64,000 nucleotides of DNA from Phaeodactylum tricornutum CCAP 1055/1. Taxonomy: Eukaryota; Bacillariophyta; Bacillariophyceae; Surirellales; Neidiaceae. The stretch covers positions 372,001-436,000 of the forward strand of contig NC_011677.1 of NCBI RefSeq assembly GCF_000150955.2. The letters are read 5' to 3'. Of the stretch, positions 10,051 to 21,189 are shown in pieces. Made by a program: the position numbers and the translations under genes. Below the pieces are notes generated by a model. That model was given only the letters and a program-made list of their open reading frames with translations, made no database searches and was not told where the DNA came from. Within the stretch, counting starts at the first letter, position 1, and each line of letters opens with the position of its first letter.

Positions 10051-11962
10051 ATGGTGTCCTTTGATTTTCACCATCCAAAGCTTGCCTTGATCGCAATTCT
10101 GCAAGACCACGATGTGAAAGACATTCTATCCCATTGTGCCGTAGCGTTTGCGGCGGTATACCTTGTTGTTTGGCTTCGGTGCGTACAGAAACGGCGCGCC
10201 ATACGAGCCCGCTACGACGGATGGATTCGTCGTGCGCGGCAAGAACGATCTTCCCTGGAGCATCCGTGCCTTGCCGAGCCGCTCGACGGAGATATAATGT
10301 CTTTCTTGAGTGCCGTTGAGACGAGGAACGCTATTATGCAGCGCAAATTGGATCCACGAATGAACGTTGTGTTTCTGGCACAGAGGTGTCGCCGACTCGG
10401 CAGGGACGAAGAGGGAATCAACGCCATTGCCCAAGAGTTTTACACAGACGCCGTCGAGGTTGCGGAGAATCTTCCCAACGCCGATACCTTTTTGCGTCCG
10501 CTCTACGGAGTGCCGATTTCCGTGAAAGAACATTTGGCTTTGCGGGGTTCGTACTCTACTGGAGGTCTCGCCTGTCGATTGAACCAGAAAGATACTAAAG
10601 ATTCCTTGATTGTGCAAGTAATTCGCTCCGCTGGGGCCATTCCTATGTGCAGTGGAAATGTACCTCAGATCATGATGCTTCCGGAAACGTACAATCGAAT
10701 CTGGGGACGCTCTCGGAATCCTTGGGATTTGTGCCGCTCCACGGGTGGATCGTCCGGCGGCGACGCCGCTCTCGTGGCCGCCAGGTGCGTGCCTTTGGCT
10801 ATTGGCAGCGATGTGGCTGGTTCTATACGCATTCCGGCTTCGTTTTGCGGTATTGTGGGATTCAAGCCGACGGCATATCGCGTGTCGGGCAAGGGAAATA
10901 TGAAGGCTCGCAAAAACAATCGCTCCGGAACGAGCGCCGTTATTCCCGTCGTGTGTGGACCTCTCGCCCGCACTGTCGACGACTGCGCACAATTTATGAA
11001 AGCCGTTCTAGTACCAGAAATGTTCCAAGGTGACAGCAGCGTTCCGCCCCTACCGTTCGACGTGGATTCGTACCAAAGTAAGGCGAAGCTAAAGATTGGC
11101 TACTTTGATACCGATGGTTGGTTTGAACCTTGTTTGACTTCCAAACGCGCCGTTCGAGAAGCGATCGATGCATTGACCAAAGCAGGACACACGTGCGTGC
11201 CGTTTAAACTCCCGACCGACGGATGGATCAGTTACGGTCTACTGGTGGCCATCAATGCTGCCGAAGGAAATTTTCGTTCTTTTGTTGAGGCTTTGGAAGG
11301 GGAGCAAATGATTTCCGAGTATGATACATTACACCAAGCGAGCAACCTTCCGAACTTACTCAAGCCGGTCATCATGGCTTTGATTGATAAACGCCGGGGA
11401 CACTTGCTGAAGCAAGGCCGAAATGGTGGTGTACCCGTTTGGGATCTGTGGCAGTCGGTCGCAAAAGTTCTCGAACTTCGTCAGAAATGGGACAACGCGG
11501 TACGAGAGGCGGGCTTGGATGCAATCGTCCATCCTGCCATGCCGATTCCAGCAATCCAACACGGCTTGTCGGGTAAACTTACAGCTAGCTGTTCGTACAT
11601 GTTTCTAGCGAATCTCCTACAGGTAAGAATGGCACTTTATATGTGTTGTTTTTTGTTCGTGAGAGTTCTCTGATCAAGTGCGTGCTCGTTCTCATTTTCT
11701 CGCTTAGTGGCCTAGCGGAGCTTTGCCCGTTACAACTGTCCGTGCGGATGAAGCGCACTATCGAAGGAAAGATATGCCGGCTGACCAACGAGACATTATC
11801 TCCAGGATTGTGGCTCAAGTTATGCAAGGAAGCGAAGGAATGCCAATCAGCGTATGCGTCATGAGTCCGTCCTATCGCGATGAAACATGTTTGCGAGTTA
11901 TGAAGGAAATTGAAAAAACTATTCCCTTTCAAGAAGAACCGAAAGCTTTTCTGAAAGCTTAA
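10051..11962 (+). CDS. fatty acid amide hydrolase-like amidase (amidase signature family)
   Basis: Two exons, 10051-11622 and 11708-11962 (85-bp intron, phase 0), encode 608 residues. A transmembrane helix lies near residues 24-45 (AVAFAAVYLVVWL) followed by basic residues, as in FAAH. The amidase-signature triad is present: Lys in YGVPISVKEH, Ser in STGGSSGGDAAL, and the nucleophile Ser in DVAGSIRIPASFCG. The C-terminal exon continues the fold with WPSGALPVTTV, which matches the FAAH core. Enzymes of this family cleave fatty acid amides such as N-acylethanolamines at membranes. The natural substrate in a diatom is unknown. The start is the first ATG that keeps the helix at the N-terminus; an upstream ATG at 9962 opens only a seven-codon frame. 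Confidence 0.88.
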
Positions 11963-12483
11963 TCAGGGAGCATGCACGGAGACCATTTCGGACATCGCGG
12001 TAATCGGAGAACGGCAGTCTTGTATGGTGGAAGCAAAGTCGTAAGGCGAGAAGGGTTTGTTGCTGTGAATGGATACGAGTACTGTGGATCACTTTGTAGA
12101 CATAGGAGTCGTGAAAGTTGTCTGAGCTGAATTAGGTGAACATTCATCTGACTAATGGTAGTCCGGCTGAAAAGTTAATCTTAGTTCAACCCAAATGTCT
12201 TCGGACGCACGTTGGATCAGTCTTGAACGACAAAATACTATATGAGGACATATCCAAACGGAGGAAATTCAAGGAATCGGGTATCCTTCAATTTTACTGT
12301 CAGTTGTTCCATGAAAAAAGATCGACCTTGACTAACGTAAGATAACATTTTTCATTTTACATAGCGCCGTTCACTTTTGTTGTCACCGCTTTACAGTTAG
12401 TTGGTTGAACGGTTTCCTGTTACTTGTAAGGAATCAATCCACTCACATCGTGTTCCTGTGAGGCCATTAAGAGCTTCTGCGCT
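11963..12483. other. intergenic, promoter of the WW-galactosyltransferase gene
   Basis: No gene seen. TNACWGTNA matches occur at 12294-12302 and 12391-12399. Confidence 0.5.
12391..12399. promoter_or_regulatory. TTACAGTTA motif ahead of the WW-GT7 gene
   Basis: Palindromic match 93 bp before ATG 12484, in the same place relative to the start as in several other genes of this window. Confidence 0.4.
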
Positions 12484-13569
12484 ATGTCCGATATGAACAG
12501 AGATGCCCCTCTACCTCCCGGTTGGTCTCGTGGATATTCTACCTCTCAGAAACGAACTTTTTATTTTCACCAGGAAACCAAACACACACAATGGCACTTT
12601 CCAACGGCATCAGAAGCCAAAGATCCACTCAAAGGCAAGCAACGCGCCGAATTGAACAAGGATCGCGAGAAAAAGCGACAGCATGAGGATTCGTCTGGAG
12701 CCGACAAGCGTCCTCGAGGATCACCTGGAGAATACATGAGGAAGACCGTCGATACTTCCGTGGACGACATATTGGAACTGGCCGATTCCACCTCGGTTGC
12801 CGTGATTGTTCCCTACCGGGATATTCATTCTGCACAGCAACGTGCTGCTCATTTAGCCAAATTCGTTCCGCATATGCAACGGTTCTTTAATAGACTCTTA
12901 AAATCTGGAAAAGTTTCTGACTATCACTTCTACATCATCGAGCAGTCGGATGATGGACGCAAATTCAATCGCGGCAAGCTCCTCAATATCGGGTTTGATT
13001 TGGCCCGCAAATCAAAACGCAGTCACGATGTCTTTATTTTTCATGACGTGGATCTGCTTCCTCAAGATGATCTCGGATCCTGGTATGCGAAGTTTCCTAA
13101 ATCCCCGATACATATCGCCAGAGTCTGGGGTCGGTATTCTAACAATCCGAAGTACTTCGGAGGCGTTGTGTCGTTTTCCTCGTCAGACTATAAGCGCATT
13201 AATGGCTATCCAAATACATTCTGGGGTTGGGGAGGCGAAGACGACGAAATGCAGAAACGGCTGGAGAGGTTAGGGATCCGATTTGAATCGCCTCCGAAAG
13301 GAACCCTGGTTGATTTAGAAAACATGACCCTGCCCGAAAAGCTAAATTTTCTCCGTGCAAATCGCGAATGGAAATGTATGGTCAAGTGGGAAGCTCTGGA
13401 AGAGCACGAAAAGACATGGAAGATAAATGGGATGGCTGATTTAAAGTATAAAGTTTTGGAGCAAACGTCTTTGGATGAAACGGGAAGGGCAACTAAAGCA
13501 ACAGTCGATGTTCAGCTCAATGGAGATCACTGGGCGAACGAAAAAAGTGCAATAGATTTTCAAGGATAA
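12484..13569 (+). CDS. WW-domain protein with beta-1,4-galactosyltransferase (GT7) domain
   Basis: A single exon of 361 residues. Residues about 9-40 form a WW domain (LPPGWSRG at its start, TQWHFP at its end). A basic linker follows (residues about 50-75, including DREKKRQHE and KRPRGS). Residues about 100-310 match family GT7: VAVIVPYRD, FNRGKLLNIGF, the metal-binding-type FHDVDLLPQDD, YFGGVVSFS, and NTFWGWGGEDDEM. GT7 enzymes are normally type II Golgi membrane proteins that add galactose or N-acetylhexosamine. Here there is no signal anchor, and the N-terminus is a WW domain, so the protein should be cytosolic or nuclear (inference). The donor, the acceptor and a WW partner (proline-rich) are unknown. 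The start is the only ATG ahead of the WW domain. Confidence 0.85.
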   Translation: MSDMNRDAPLPPGWSRGYSTSQKRTFYFHQETKHTQWHFPTASEAKDPLKGKQRAELNKDREKKRQHEDSSGADKRPRGSPGEYMRKTVDTSVDDILELADSTSVAVIVPYRDIHSAQQRAAHLAKFVPHMQRFFNRLLKSGKVSDYHFYIIEQSDDGRKFNRGKLLNIGFDLARKSKRSHDVFIFHDVDLLPQDDLGSWYAKFPKSPIHIARVWGRYSNNPKYFGGVVSFSSSDYKRINGYPNTFWGWGGEDDEMQKRLERLGIRFESPPKGTLVDLENMTLPEKLNFLRANREWKCMVKWEALEEHEKTWKINGMADLKYKVLEQTSLDETGRATKATVDVQLNGDHWANEKSAIDFQG

Positions 13570-14202
13570 CAGGAGAAGAGGACAATGTATGAATGTTGGC
13601 TGCCCGAAGTATACTTTTCGGCTTTTGACCTAACGACCGCATCAAAGCCAAGGTCGCAGGTCGGTGATACTAATCGTCCTGGAGATTCAAGTATTGTTGA
13701 TGCTTTCTTTTACTAGCTGTATTGGTACGGAGATGTGTGAAACAAAGTAGTTTTGGGCAGGGTAGTTGCAACTCCACTGACGTGAGGCTATGTTAGAGTT
13801 AGTCCATCTTTAACCCTGAGGTATCTCGAAATTTGAAGGGTTGGTCTTTTTCATGTCACAGGTGAATTGGGGCGCCCTAGTCGCCTTTCATGTGCTACAT
13901 TGCTGTTCAAAACAACTTGAAAATAACGTTGTCAACGTTGTTAGCATCTAAATGATACCAACTCAACCCGAGCATTGCAGTAGATACATTGATTGGATTT
14001 TTTTGAACTGTAAAGTGAAGGCACTTCTATATTAGTAGGGAATAAGCGGGCGTCAAGTGCACGTAACGTTCCTCTTATTGGGGACACCCGAACAAAGTTT
14101 TGTGCTGGTGTCGCTTTTGCGAAATTCTGCCGACAATTCATTTGAATTCAAAACCCCGCCAAGCTTGCGGCTTTTCTCTCTTACTCAAAGCTTTGGTCGA
14201 CA
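13570..14202. other. intergenic region
   Basis: No gene recognised. A GAACTGTAA near-match to the recurring motif lies at 14005-14013, 190 bp before the next start. Confidence 0.5.
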
Positions 14203-17200
14203 ATGGTAGGAAGGACTCGGTCTAAGCGAACGGCTCTCCGGAGCAAGTCGCCACGAGCCTCCGAATTGTCGCTGGCAGTGGAGGCTGAAGAACCAACGTT
14301 ACGACGGACTCGCGGGCGGAAGACAAGAGCTTCATCGAGACACAAGGATGCAGAGGAAAGCCTCCGAGAGACACAGGAAGAAACTTCCCGGGGCGTATCC
14401 TCGAACACCGACGCTGAAAGATCGGACGGCGAAAATTCAACCGAGCCGGATGCTGAAAATGAGGATAAAAAAAGCAGCGAGTCGGAGCCAAGTAAAAGGA
14501 CACGTGCTAAGTCGCGGTCAACTCGCTACAGGTCTCTCAGGGGGAAGAGGGGAAGATACGAGAAAGAAGACTCCACTGAAGGAGAAGGCAATACTGCTGA
14601 ACACGAATCGTCCGTCGAAGATGCTGATGACCACGATTCACAGGCAGAAAAAGGTATGGTCCCAGATGAGGGAGGAGTTGACCAAGAGGAAGAAAAAAGG
14701 CCTAGTGAAAGGACCCGACGGCTACCTCGTCGGCTTTCTTTGAGAGGAAGTCATTCGCCGACGAGAGCTGCATCGTCGGGATACCAGGTAGGGTCCGAAT
14801 CCGGTGATGAGGAGTTGGTTTCGGATGAGAAAGGGAGGAGCGATTCAAGCTCTGCGAAAGCTAAGCTGACCAAAACCTTCGACGGTCGTCTTAGCCGGCG
14901 GACGTCTCCCCCACGCAAGTTTTCTAGTCGCCGAAATAAATTAATAGATTCAAACGAGGGTGACCACGTTGTTGCTGAGAAAGACTCAGAGGATGGCATC
15001 ACGGTCAAAATGTCGGAAGGCGACAAAGATGTTGAGGTATTCTCAACGGACAAGGACAAAGAATCTATACCAACAAGGAGGCAGTCACCCACCACGCTTA
15101 AGACTGGGTCAGAAAAAGTTACTGAACACACGGCACTTCGTGGAGAGATGGAAGTGGAAGAAGACAAACGTTTACCTTGCTCAAAAAAGGTTTCTACACC
15201 GACTCGGAGGCAATCCATAACCACCTTTGAGAAAGGGTCAGAAAAAATTACCGTAGACACCGCACTTCGTGGAGAGATGGACAAAGAAGAAAATGAACAT
15301 TTTCCTTGCTCAGAAAAGGTTTTTATTCCTGAATCTTCGCCTGGTGTTTCCATGGGAGACGAGCCTCCTGGCACTAAGAACGGGAGCTTCACACCGATTC
15401 CTGAAGAGGCTGGTAAAATTCTGGATGCTACTAGTAGTGATACGCAGCTCAATGTATCTCTGACTATTGCGCATTCTGAAGAAGAGGACTCATTAAGAAA
15501 ATTGCATGATAAACACAAAAGTGAGGATTGTACTGTGAAGCCGTCAAATTTAGATGACAGCCCCGGTCATCATGGCAATAAAGAATCTTTTGATGATGAT
15601 CCATCGCCAAGTCTTGATGTCCATCTTACTGAGATACCGGAAACCGGTCTGGGATTAAACCCCGGAAATAGCGCTACTGCGAGTAAAGCGCAAAAGCATC
15701 TTCACGAAAACTCCAAGAAAGAAGCTTGTGTCCTCGATGAACAGGGACGTAAAAAGAGTGCGGCAACCCTTGTAGATGCGGAGCTTCCAGGGACTGTTCA
15801 GAAATTAGGTAGAGACGATACCAACGAAGACAAGAGGCAAAGGCTTTCGTCTGCGAAGGTGTTGCCTGCTGTCGAAGATATTCAGGAGGATGAGTTAACA
15901 AACAAGGTTCCCGCCTTAGCATCACCCGATGACAATGACCAACACGATGCGGTGAGAATATCCAAGCCAGAGATCAAGGAATTCAAGAGGGTGATCAATG
16001 AGAGTCGTGAGGCGGGACTTTGGGAAAACAAAGTCGTCGTCGAATCTTCACATGCCGGCGATGCAACTATCGAGAGTATCCCCGAAAGAGTCCTCGATGC
16101 CCAACCCGATTCGTCGATGGGGCAAAGAGACAATATTATTGATGGGGGAATCCGAGTGCATACGGGGATTGTAGTGGGTAGTGCTTCTGTTCATCCATCT
16201 GGTCATGACCGTACAGAGATGTTTAAGGCAGAAACGGATACTATTGATGTGCCTTTTGAAGGTTCCAATTTTTCCGCGAATACTCAGAATACACTGCAGC
16301 AGCAAAACGTCATACCTTCAAGCTCTACGCAAAGTGTGAACGCAAGCGACTGCAGCCAGCGGCCGTCTAATCAAAATTTAGAGGGTTGTGAGGCAGACTC
16401 GGCGACTGGACCGTATACAGGAAAAGATGAAGACGCAGTCTTCATTAATGAGAGTAAAGATTCGGAAGTGAAAGTGAATCAGGAGAATGGCAACGCCGCA
16501 CTTCCAAATCTGGAGAACATTGGTGAATCGCAAGTCTCGCAAATAGAATCTGAGAGAACCTTACGATGCTCAATCCCCATCGACGGATCCTTCGGGGAGA
16601 CACCAACGAAATCAGGGAGCGCCCTAGCTCCCATGGCACCCGTTCCCATCAATGGCCACGTACTTGACAGCAACACCACCAGGGGAACAAGAATAGCGGA
16701 AAAGCTTGATTCTTCTGAACAAGCGTCTGGTGGATACCCTTCTGTTTTGGAAGAAGGTCAGGTCCCTGCGAGTCTTCCTTCAGCAGCAATTGATATGTGT
16801 AAGGATGCTGTTCCATCCGGAATAAGTATGCATCTAGCTGACGACGCCGGATCGACTCCATCGGGCGCTTTACTTTTGGATAAGAAAGGAGGTCTTCCGT
16901 CGTTGGATTCATCGAACGACAGAACCCCAATGCCATCATATGTGGAGAATCTTGGTACAGACGCCTGCACTATAGCAAAGAAACATTCGAAGCCACAGAG
17001 AGCATCTTTTGACCACGAGCCAAGTGCGACGTCGGCGGGTTCGAAAGAATCACAAGCGGCATCTCCAGTTCCGACGTATACAGCAAGAGCTGACATTGTG
17101 GAAAGCGAAAACAAAGAAACGTCTAGTATGGGCGACGAAGCAACAGACTTCAAAAGGGTGAGCAACAGTTCGGTTTTTGGGCAGCTTTCTGATTGCAAAG

Positions 17201-19260
17201 TAGAAGAGAGCGATGTTTCGTCTCGGCTGCCGACTGGAAATGCAGTCCTCATGGAAGAAGAAAAAGCGCTCAAGTCAGAATTGGAGCTCGAAGATACTGG
17301 TGGAGAAGTAGATATTTCGATCGATTGTGAAAACCTTAGGTCTTCTGGGAAAATCTCACTCGATGCCAGCAAGCGGCCGGCAGAGCATGATCTAGGGCCA
17401 GGAAAGCGAGCCCGAATCAGCGACGAAGAAGATGTTACAGGAGTTGTTGAGGAAATGCGGGAAGGCGAAATGCTTTTGTCCGATCTTCTTTTTGACACTC
17501 ACAGTTCTTTGAAAAGGCCTCCTTCTAAGCTCGAGAGCTTAAAACTAAGAATATTTAGTGCCGGAGCAGCAGTGCACAGAGAAAGGGGATACGAAAAGCT
17601 CTTCGGAAAATACTGGGGAGCCTTGTCTCGACGGTTGGAAGGACGACTGTCGAGAACAATTACAGATCAGTGTGAAGCTGTGATTAATGCTTTTCTGAAA
17701 AGTAAACGACTTCAGAAATTGCACAACAAACTGATTTTCGGTACGTGTGCGTTCGATTGCCTGCTTCTATGAATAGAATGGGTCTAACCTTTTCTCTTTA
17801 CAGAGCTTTTACAACAATGCATCAAAACAGAGGTCTCTGTGAAGGAATTGCCGACGACAACCCCATCAAGCTGGAAGAAATACATTAAAGTTAAGGCTGC
17901 AAACCATGCCGAGCAACAGAAGTTGGGCATTGGTATAAAACAGAATCGATCAACACCACGGAGTTCATTCGAGCATGATTCAGTTCCATATTATCGATCA
18001 ACAGTATCAACCTCTTCGGCAGTCGATACGACCCTAGGATCTCGTTCCAGCGGATACCAGTTAAATCTACCTGGTGCGATAACGATCGACCCACATGTCC
18101 GCGCTTTATCGCAATCGGCCGGATTTCGAGTTTCCGAGAACGCAATTTGGCTTTTGGTTGTGGCGACTAAAGAGTATACAAAAGCTGTGTTGAAAAATGC
18201 TGTAACATTCAAAAATGCCGTTGATGCGGGAGATATTCCATCGCGACCAACTTTACGACCCCGAGTACTTGCGGGAAGAAAACGTTCTTCTGACGCCTTG
18301 TCGCTGCATGCGACGGCCCGGGCGAAATTGACTCGCCTTTCCACTACAGATATTCGAGCTAGCATGGGGAGTATGTCGATGGGCGACATACATTCATTGG
18401 GAGGAACCTTTTCTCGCGGTGGTTTTGAGCAGATTGCGGGTGCTTCCCGTACCAACGGAACTGTCACGGGCGGAAAAGCATTCAGCGATGTACATCGATT
18501 TGTAATGGCTTCGATACTACCATCGCTGGACGTCGGAGGTGGAAAATCTGACGACAAAACGCCGTCAACGACGGCTTCATTGCAACCGTCGAACGATGTC
18601 AACAAGGATCGCAAGGTGCCTGTCGGTGGTCTAGGTCGAGGCGCCAAAGACTTAGCGGCACTCAAAATGAGGGCTAGCTTTACTCGAACAACCAGCAGTG
18701 GACCGGGGAACGCGGGTAGTACTGCAGCTGTTTTGACGGGTTCACAAACCAAGACAAGTGAATCGGGGGATGCCGTGCCTGCCCCGATGATAGAACACGC
18801 CGTTGTCACTGATTTGGCCATCATCGATAAGGCAAGTAGCGTTGAAAAAGGTGCATCGGCAGCAGTGAACCCGACAGCTGCTGCCGTCCCCGTCTCGGAC
18901 CCCGCTTCAGATACAAAAGACGTTGCGAAACAAGGCACGATACAAAACCCGGTATTCTCAAAAGATGAATCTGAAACCGATGCGGGAGACGGGTCGCAAG
19001 AAACGGTCGCAATGCGTCGGGGCAAGGGTTTTGGCACTAAAAATTTGGCCGCCATGCGGGCCCGCACGAGCTTTACACAACAGGTCGATGCGACATCGCC
19101 AGCTGCTGAAACAGCTTTGACCGAATCCAAAACTACTACTACCGATAAAGAGGTTCCTCCCTCTCTTGCGGAAGCATCCGCGCCCTCTCATTCTGGACTG
19201 AATCCTTTGGCAGACAACGACGTCAAGGGAGAAGTGTCAGATCTTGGACATAATTCATGA
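14203..19260 (+). CDS. long acidic protein with SAGA Tada1/Hfi1-like domain
   Basis: Two exons, 14203-17740 and 17804-19260, separated by a 63-bp phase-1 intron, encode about 1,664 residues. The first 1,100 residues are low-complexity, rich in Ser, Glu, Asp and Arg, with RTR/RRL patches. They include two tandem 43-residue repeats (TRRQS...TALRGEM...PCS.KV). Residues about 1105-1200 match the SAGA subunit Tada1/Ada1/Hfi1 core: LESLKLRIF, KLFGKYWGALSRRLEGRLSR, and LQKLHNKLIF at the splice junction followed by ELLQQC. Downstream, ENAIWLLVVATKEYTKAVLK could be the histone-fold part of that family. Two late copies of a G+G..+.LAA.+.R.SFT motif end the protein. SAGA is the histone-acetylating transcription coactivator; Tada1 is a structural subunit. 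The long acidic N-terminus is unlike yeast or human Tada1. The family call rests on a short core only. Confidence 0.62.
15066..15323 (+). repeat. tandem pair of 129-bp units inside the Tada1-like gene
   Basis: Two adjacent copies with a 129-bp (43-codon) period and clear DNA similarity. Both encode TRRQS, GSEK, TALRGEM and PCS motifs, so the frame is kept. Confidence 0.75.
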
Positions 19261-19839
19261 AAACGAACTTGGTTTTGAAAATGGTCTTCCACTCTAGCCA
19301 ACTGTAAAATGCTGTGACTGTTGCTACGGAGAGAAAACGATATAGAGCGTAGCAAATGGCGGGATCACGTTTTATCGCTAGTCTTGTTTAGGGAAATGCT
19401 ACGTTGACATGTGTTTTAACCTCAGGTACGTTGACAAATAACTGTAACCTAGCTAGATATAGAGAGAGGATGGTAAATATGCATTCACTCACCACCGATG
19501 TCGGACTGATTTTGTCCTAGCGTATGTACGTACGTACGCCGGTAGTTCCACGCGTCCGGAATGAAAGTATTCGCGCCGGGAAACGTCAGCCGACGGATTT
19601 TTCCTTCGAAGTCGTCACAACGGTCGGCGACCGATCGTCGGTGATCTACGCGATCAATATCTACTAGCCTCGACCTCGGGAGTAGCATATCGAGAGGTAT
19701 CCGAGCGACGACACTGATATCGAAGGGCCATCGACACGGTCTTTTGTGGTAGCTATCGTCATCACACGCAGGTCGTTGCTCACTATCGTGATCCGTATAT
19801 TGACCGTGCACTTGTGTAAAACAGAGATATTTCAAGAGT
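19261..19839. other. intergenic region upstream of the elongase
   Basis: No gene. It has a short TACG repeat near 19524-19538 and CG-rich imperfect inverted repeats around 19615-19640. A TAACTGTAA match lies at 19439-19447 and a near-match at 19299. Confidence 0.45.
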
Positions 19840-20840
19840 ATGATGGTACCTTCAAGTTATGACGAGTATGTCGTCATGGTCAACGATCTTGGCGACTCTA
19901 TTCTGAGCTGGGCCGACCCTGATCACTATCGTGGACATACCGAGGTAAGCGCAAATGTCCCATTATTTGGTGGTTTCGTTTGTCGTATCCCTACCTGATC
20001 TCACCACCATGTGCTCCGTTTTCATGATCAGGGATGGGAGTTCACTGACTTTTCTACTGCTTTTAGCATTGCCGTGGCGTACCTCCTCTTTGTCTTTGTT
20101 GGATCTCTCATTATGAGTATGGGTAGGTAAAAGACATACGCATTTTTGTATTCCTGTTGCGTTGTACTCTCTGACAACTTCGTTTCTTCCGTCTCGAAGG
20201 AGTCCCCGCAATTGACCCTTATCCGCTCAAGTTTGTCTACAATGTTTCACAGATTATGCTTTGTGCTTACATGACCATTGAAGCCAGTCTTCTAGCTTAT
20301 CGTAACGGCTACACATTCTGGCCTTGCAACGACTGGGACTTTGAAAAGCCGCCTCTCGCTAAGCTCCTCTGGCTCTTTTACGTTTCCAAAATTTGGGATT
20401 TTTGGGACACCATCTTTATTGTTCTCGGGAAGAAGTGGCGTCAACTTTCCTTCCTGCACGTCTACCATCACACAACCATCTTTCTCTTCTACTGGTTGAA
20501 TGCACATGTAAACTTTGATGGTGATATTTTCCTCACCATCGTCTTGAACGGTTTCATCCACACCGTCATGTACACGTACTACTTCATTTGCATGCACACC
20601 AAGGTCCCAGAGACCGGCAAATCCTTGCCCATTTGGTGGAAATCTAGTTTGACCAGCATGCAGCTGGTGCAGTTCATCACGATGATGACGCAGGCTATCA
20701 TGATCTTGTACAAGGGCTGTGCTGCTCCCCATAGCCGGGTGGTGACATCGTACTTGGTTTACATTTTGTCGCTCTTTATTTTGTTCGCCCAGTTCTTTGT
20801 CAGCTCATACCTCAAGCCGAAGAAGAAGAAGACAGCTTAA
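19840..20840 (+). CDS. polyunsaturated fatty acid elongase, delta-6 type (ELO family)
   Basis: Three exons, 19840-19944, 20032-20122 and 20200-20840, give exactly 278 residues. The introns are 87 and 77 bp. The protein is a multi-pass ER membrane condensing enzyme (3-ketoacyl-CoA synthase) that extends acyl-CoA by two carbons with malonyl-CoA. ELO hallmarks are present: KIWDFWDTIFIVLGKK, the histidine box LHVYHHTTIFLFYW, NGFIHTVMYTYY and a lysine-rich C-terminus (KPKKKKTA) typical of ER retrieval. From memory the N-terminus and length match the described P. tricornutum delta-6 elongase, which uses C18 acids such as stearidonic acid on the path to EPA, though internal residues differ from that version. 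Substrate preference is therefore likely but not proven. Two ATGs stand side by side at the start. Confidence 0.93.
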
Positions 20841-21189
20841 GCGAAATTTGGGTCTACGTAAAAATAAGTACGTTACAAAGTGTGGGTACACTGTAGTTTC
20901 TTCTCGGATCCGGCCTTCATCATTCTGAGACATCGTTTTCGGTAGCCGTGCTTTGTATATTCGTAATTGAGAACTACTATCTTTGCTCCTCGATCAAACT
21001 GTTGAAATTTCGTTCCGTGACAGGATAGGTCGTTGCATTGATTTAATGATTTAATTGAATTAGCGTGTTACACTAGTATGGTTTTGATCGAAACATACTA
21101 CCGAACAATCGTTGCGGCTGACTGCATTTGTAGGTATACTTTACCTTGGCCACTTTAACAAAGCAAAGTGCAGCACAAGGCACGTCCGC
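20841..21189. other. intergenic between convergent genes
   Basis: 3' UTR sequence of the elongase and of the YGGT gene. An AT-rich stretch lies at 21020-21090. No gene seen. Confidence 0.5.

Noticed and set aside
10126-10992. A 288-codon minus-strand frame
   Set aside because: It lies entirely opposite the amidase exon and follows from its codon composition.
14751-15518. Ser-rich minus-strand frame opposite the acidic protein
   Set aside because: A shadow of Glu/Ser-rich coding DNA on the other strand; no start signal or domain.
17991-19130. A 379-codon minus-strand frame
   Set aside because: Opposite the second exon of the Tada1-like gene; Ala/Ser/Val composition mirrors that gene's codons.
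19485-19835. A 116-codon minus-strand frame upstream of the elongase
   Set aside because: No domain, stop-poor by chance in CG-rich DNA, and it overlaps the elongase promoter.
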